Shown here: one piece after another, positions 63,201-64,000 of the stretch
Numbering within the stretch: the stretch's first letter is position 1
Layout of the letters: every line of letters starts with the position of its first letter
Origin: Bryoerythrophyllum caledonicum
Lineage: Eukaryota; Streptophyta; Bryopsida; Pottiales; Pottiaceae
Assembly (NCBI GenBank): GCA_963971425.1
Contig: OZ020518.1
Span: 17,550,990-17,614,989, forward strand
Direction: 5' to 3'
Length of the DNA stretch: 64,000 nt
Program-made: the position numbers and the translations under genes
Notes under the pieces: model-generated
The model's database searches: none
Told to the model about the DNA's origin: nothing
What the model saw: the letters and a program-made list of their open reading frames with translations, nothing else

Positions 63201-64000
63201 GAAATACTATGGCGCCAAGAAACATTAAATCATAACACACTCAATGCCCAATTCTCCCAAAAGCTTCTACAAAAACTCCTCTCAAAAAATATTTTTGAAC
63301 TAAACCAAATTACCTTACCTAACGGTACACACATCATGAACAATGAGGACTTCAAAACCTACCACTTCACCCCATCCAAACTAATAAAGAGTGCCCTAAG
63401 TGTTGCTAAACAACTATTTTGCCACATAACATGGCCCACAATATGTCATTCTCCTTGCAACACACACCCATACTCTCATACAATTAAAGATTCATTCATC
63501 ACCCTCAACAATAACATCATCCCAAGAAATATTCCCACACCAACCAATCCCCCTAACCCTCCACATACATACCACCCCCGCCCCCCAACATACATCCCCA
63601 AAAACCCTACCACATACCCCATTAATAATATCATAAACCATAGACATATCCAACACACAGACACAAATAACATACAAAATACCTACACAAAATATCTATG
63701 CCAATGGCAATACAATGATAATACATACAATAAATGGCTCCCCCAAAGAGACCTTTTTCCACGGCATGACACCAATACCTCCACACATAACATTGAAAAA
63801 TTAAAACAATACTACCAAAAGATCCAAAACAAAATATACTCAGATATCATCTTGGCCCACCATCCACAAGAACAATCCTCAGACTCAAGGTCCGTAACGC
63901 CACCCATAATTATCCCACTCTTAAACATCTACACAATAGAATGCAATCCCGAAAATGATATCCTTACATCCTCAAACACAATTCAAATAGATAACAATCA
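57267..64000 (+). CDS. LINE B ORF2 polyprotein, open through the window end (at least 2244 codons)
   Basis: The frame is open from 56790. The first ATG is 57267 and no stop is seen to 64000, so the protein is partial at its C-terminus. In order: a Lys/Arg-rich leader ('KKIDIYKISKV' near 57715), a TDTYTD repeat (58341-58560), 2A-like site 2 (mutated), a shortened linker, 2A site 3 (59301-59345, intact), the unknown domain (59346 to about 59940), and an APE endonuclease ('ITWNASSLN' about 59990, 'VIQETKL', 'LLCGDFNRDI' about 60470, 'NSDHSPVQL' about 60720). RT follows from about 61630 with 'VDFKNAFGSIDH' and YADD at 62388-62399, then a thumb region and a Pro/Thr/His-rich segment. All catalytic motifs seen are intact. 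By comparison with copy A another roughly 900 codons should follow. Intactness suggests recent or current activity, but that is inference. Confidence 0.88.
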   Translation, partial: MNNIQKIKENKIKIYDQKWQKIIHKIEKILKNNSPQKPSKTKDKFNQRNRLNIQTENESIKTKIKNKRNKKRDGIKINNKRKEEISIITTYNKKGNNNNENKNGNFVIKINKGRRESKPENHQKIRNIKMAKNSKIKESKKRYYKLNRKKIDIYKISKVSNRASNIKNKTIKLERICKKEIKGKVENHYHKNTNNKNIATKNSTKNRICFLRKSKRRDEKLTKLVMWNTKSRIKRRRTDHKNKTLHTKNRSWNTNYRDKRKVNSKIKLDIYKDEKSLRLKRRNLLRMCRREIEAGLVGRRTVAAPGAPKIDLLKIESLMKVRIYMNLFELNINLFLEIIFLDKKILETNLLENSFFQNTGRYTDTYTDTYTDVYTYKYSDTNTGTYTDTHTGTYININTYTYTNANTNTNVGTCTHMNINTNTNRDTDTNIKTKIVTYTSTNIQKNTNIKPHKTTNTHTKTTTHHQRNTYIYIHTYKDKHIQSKKHKYQSHIQKQKILKQNKKPIYYKLLILIGGDMETNPRPIPNILKRHPASHKKNAKTYFIPNTNTNTKTNNCTNHKVYNNTAYEKKDLKATLKTNINPHTNSLKHDSYICTRTKTTKIKYNQSYIHPYTTKTKTTTKNIWTKNKLKTKTTTPTIKINKPTTHTQNTNIHLPPNQQVTNNTTKPLKYTTKHIYHKLLLLLGGDIETNPGPMPNILKRHPTSHKKNAKIYFIPNTIKLQPEYEHIAKPFAPFLKNTHTLHHIHNTSHPNIAQYIQQKNTHPPPHILYALIITTHPNIDECNQLLNPQNLNTIIWTNTLLQTLSTLQNPPERHIYTPHPYTEFLVDNQNIINHENSIHKRLYDFLHSQDIPPSNDIIKLKFPYLPNNLINETLKCLDPIPEYTHPPPPLPYIPPQNQNIRLNQENTYIITWNASSLNTALPSLQTLVANTDTPPALIVIQETKLTATKSTKYIQNIFQDYKLIFNNTHALTRCMQQRRPYTPGRRGLLTLIHRKYTFPGNINKIPTPMHISPYIQIIKITNHPLQSWLIFHMYMPSHPEDTRFLLDIQNTITTHINNHPNHTYLLCGDFNRDIALIGRQNGNHHTPPQNIDYQWRRFTENLNFTYINTDTQFSRQGGYNYSDWSLIDGFYINTNNNTQYTSTTNKDIILNSDHSPVQLHIPNNTLISRTPTIPNKDTIRILNPIPKTNIEKFNTKFFEENSIQIDSLITTLENNNQLTQAQWQETCHSLDKLINKISDTLEQTCRAHPIPQMTNRTSQQGGYLPRKLSKTWKQHLTTYHTIRKTIRIVNNNPQWRNHPIHNELLTIQHIQIPTPPPPDLPHDTWIKDIAIIAKNANIQARKIITKYTKENIKKSISKYRQLYEISPKKINKEVFKNLESPPMDCIKDQYNNILTSPEDIANEIFNQQTKTNRPTVLTCNYQPQHTIECTCAIRQYPWHDLDGYTLDKRGEPEIPLHKYLNRATYDTCLQNLGNNKAPGPDRIPNSILKNMPPRFHKLLFLFFSHCYKQKQIPNSWKLSTTILLYKKGDPSILPNHRPIALANTIYKLFTSTLTSILSSYGEKFKILHDSQEGFRAERSTARQIQTIIAALEDAKFTNQDIYILYVDFKNAFGSIDHARLLAIMMDLGYPKDATTLVGNIYSNSSTCYTGEHFGKTKPIPIQRGTIQGDTLSPYLFIIFLEPLLRWLERGNYGYTFGTSQVIINSAAYADDLATITNKIKSIQIQLNKIDRYCKWAGMDVGVPKCAATGCPNKSKLNPTTFKALMQASNINYRNQPIPILHQNEPYIYLGTNLVPSLKWKIQIHTTTTKLIKQCKELTTCPATMKQKIKMVDTVLRPGVAYSFYGVPYSMPAIKKLDKKIIAIQKTICGLPKCMSNAITQLPHNLFGLEAFSLKNAYLRCIGEQLQNALNDKRRLGKIYNGLTHYVLAQYGGAENIPRIKKSDCIRSPITRTFFLLKHIAKAHLKSTLPNFLTNPTTLEILWRQETLNHNTLNAQFSQKLLQKLLSKNIFELNQITLPNGTHIMNNEDFKTYHFTPSKLIKSALSVAKQLFCHITWPTICHSPCNTHPYSHTIKDSFITLNNNIIPRNIPTPTNPPNPPHTYHPRPPTYIPKNPTTYPINNIINHRHIQHTDTNNIQNTYTKYLCQWQYNDNTYNKWLPQRDLFPRHDTNTSTHNIEKLKQYYQKIQNKIYSDIILAHHPQEQSSDSRSVTPPIIIPLLNIYTIECNPENDILTSSNTIQIDNN
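58341..58560 (+). repeat. Coding 12-bp minisatellite (ACTGATACNTAT) in LINE B ORF2
   Basis: About eighteen diverged 12-base units encode Thr-Asp-Thr-Tyr and variants, later TNTN. The unit length keeps the frame open. Confidence 0.8.
58791..58835 (+). other. Mutated 2A-like motif, LINE B site 2
   Basis: Encodes LLILIGGDMETNPRP. The Gly of NPGP is Arg, so ribosome skipping should be abolished. The downstream domain is truncated after 'YFIPNT' relative to copy A. Confidence 0.75.
59301..59345 (+). other. 2A-like ribosome-skipping motif, LINE B site 3 (intact)
   Basis: Encodes LLLLLGGDIETNPGP followed by M, identical in protein to copy A site 2. It would release the endonuclease-RT part from the leader. 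Confidence 0.87.

Larger units (their letters stand above)
52055..64000 (+). mobile_element. LINE copy B, 5'-complete, continues beyond the window
   Basis: The same family as copy A in opposite orientation. Leader 52055-54314, ORF1 54315-55937, and an ORF2 polyprotein that is open to the window end. The RT and endonuclease sections are almost identical in protein to copy A, whereas ORF1 and the leader are much more diverged. The 3' end, including RNase H, finger and RLE-like region, lies outside the window. Confidence 0.87.

Overview
The window looks like nuclear DNA from a large, repeat-rich streptophyte genome, probably a charophyte alga or a bryophyte-grade plant. The reasons are a plant-type bZIP gene with spliceosomal introns, interstitial TTTAGGG-like (plant telomere type) tracts, and a Copia fragment, a hAT-type element and a LINE of the dual-endonuclease kind known from green algae. 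Naming a genus would be a guess. Only two host-type genes can be supported, both within 20.0-24.6 kb. Most of the rest is mobile DNA, its relics and minisatellites.

Layout. 0-14 kb: AT-rich non-coding DNA with several copies of a short TTAA-bounded element (best copy 8235-9183), two GC-rich degenerate repeat fields, and a broken coding remnant of unknown family (2.8-6.3 kb, minus). 14.4-17.4 kb: a decayed hAT-type transposase (minus). 18.9-19.9 kb: another broken TTAA element. 20.0-21.8 kb: a small three-exon minus-strand gene with a CCAAT/TATA promoter, divergent from the bZIP transcription factor gene at 22.66-24.52 kb (504 aa, five coding exons, one GC-AG intron). 24.6-30 kb: non-coding DNA with CCCGGG and CCGG clusters and 28-bp, 65-bp and 21-bp tandem arrays. 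30.0-31.7 kb: a deleted Copia fragment (minus). 31.7-36.2 kb: a DUF7869-like transposase-type pseudogene (minus) with palindromic repeat arrays on both sides that share one core. 36.2-38.25 kb: AT-rich DNA.

38.3-64 kb: two copies of one large LINE lie head to head, about 290 bp apart. Copy A (minus, 38.3-51.8 kb) reaches its 3' end but is broken by frameshifts and a stop. Copy B (plus, from 52.05 kb) runs off the window and has an ORF2 that is open for at least 2244 codons. The family encodes an ORF1 protein and a very large ORF2 polyprotein. Read across both copies, its order is a Thr/Asn/Tyr repeat and Lys-rich leader, one or more 2A-like ribosome-skipping motifs (GDIETNPGP) each followed by a domain of unknown function, an APE-type endonuclease, reverse transcriptase, an unknown domain, RNase H, a CCHC zinc finger, and a C-terminal region resembling the restriction-like endonuclease of R2/Dualen-type elements. 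In copy A the [2A + unknown domain] module is tandemly duplicated with both 2A motifs intact. In copy B there are three 2A-like sites, of which only the last is intact. The multi-2A, dual-endonuclease polyprotein and the palindrome-flanked DUF7869 element are the most unusual systems here.
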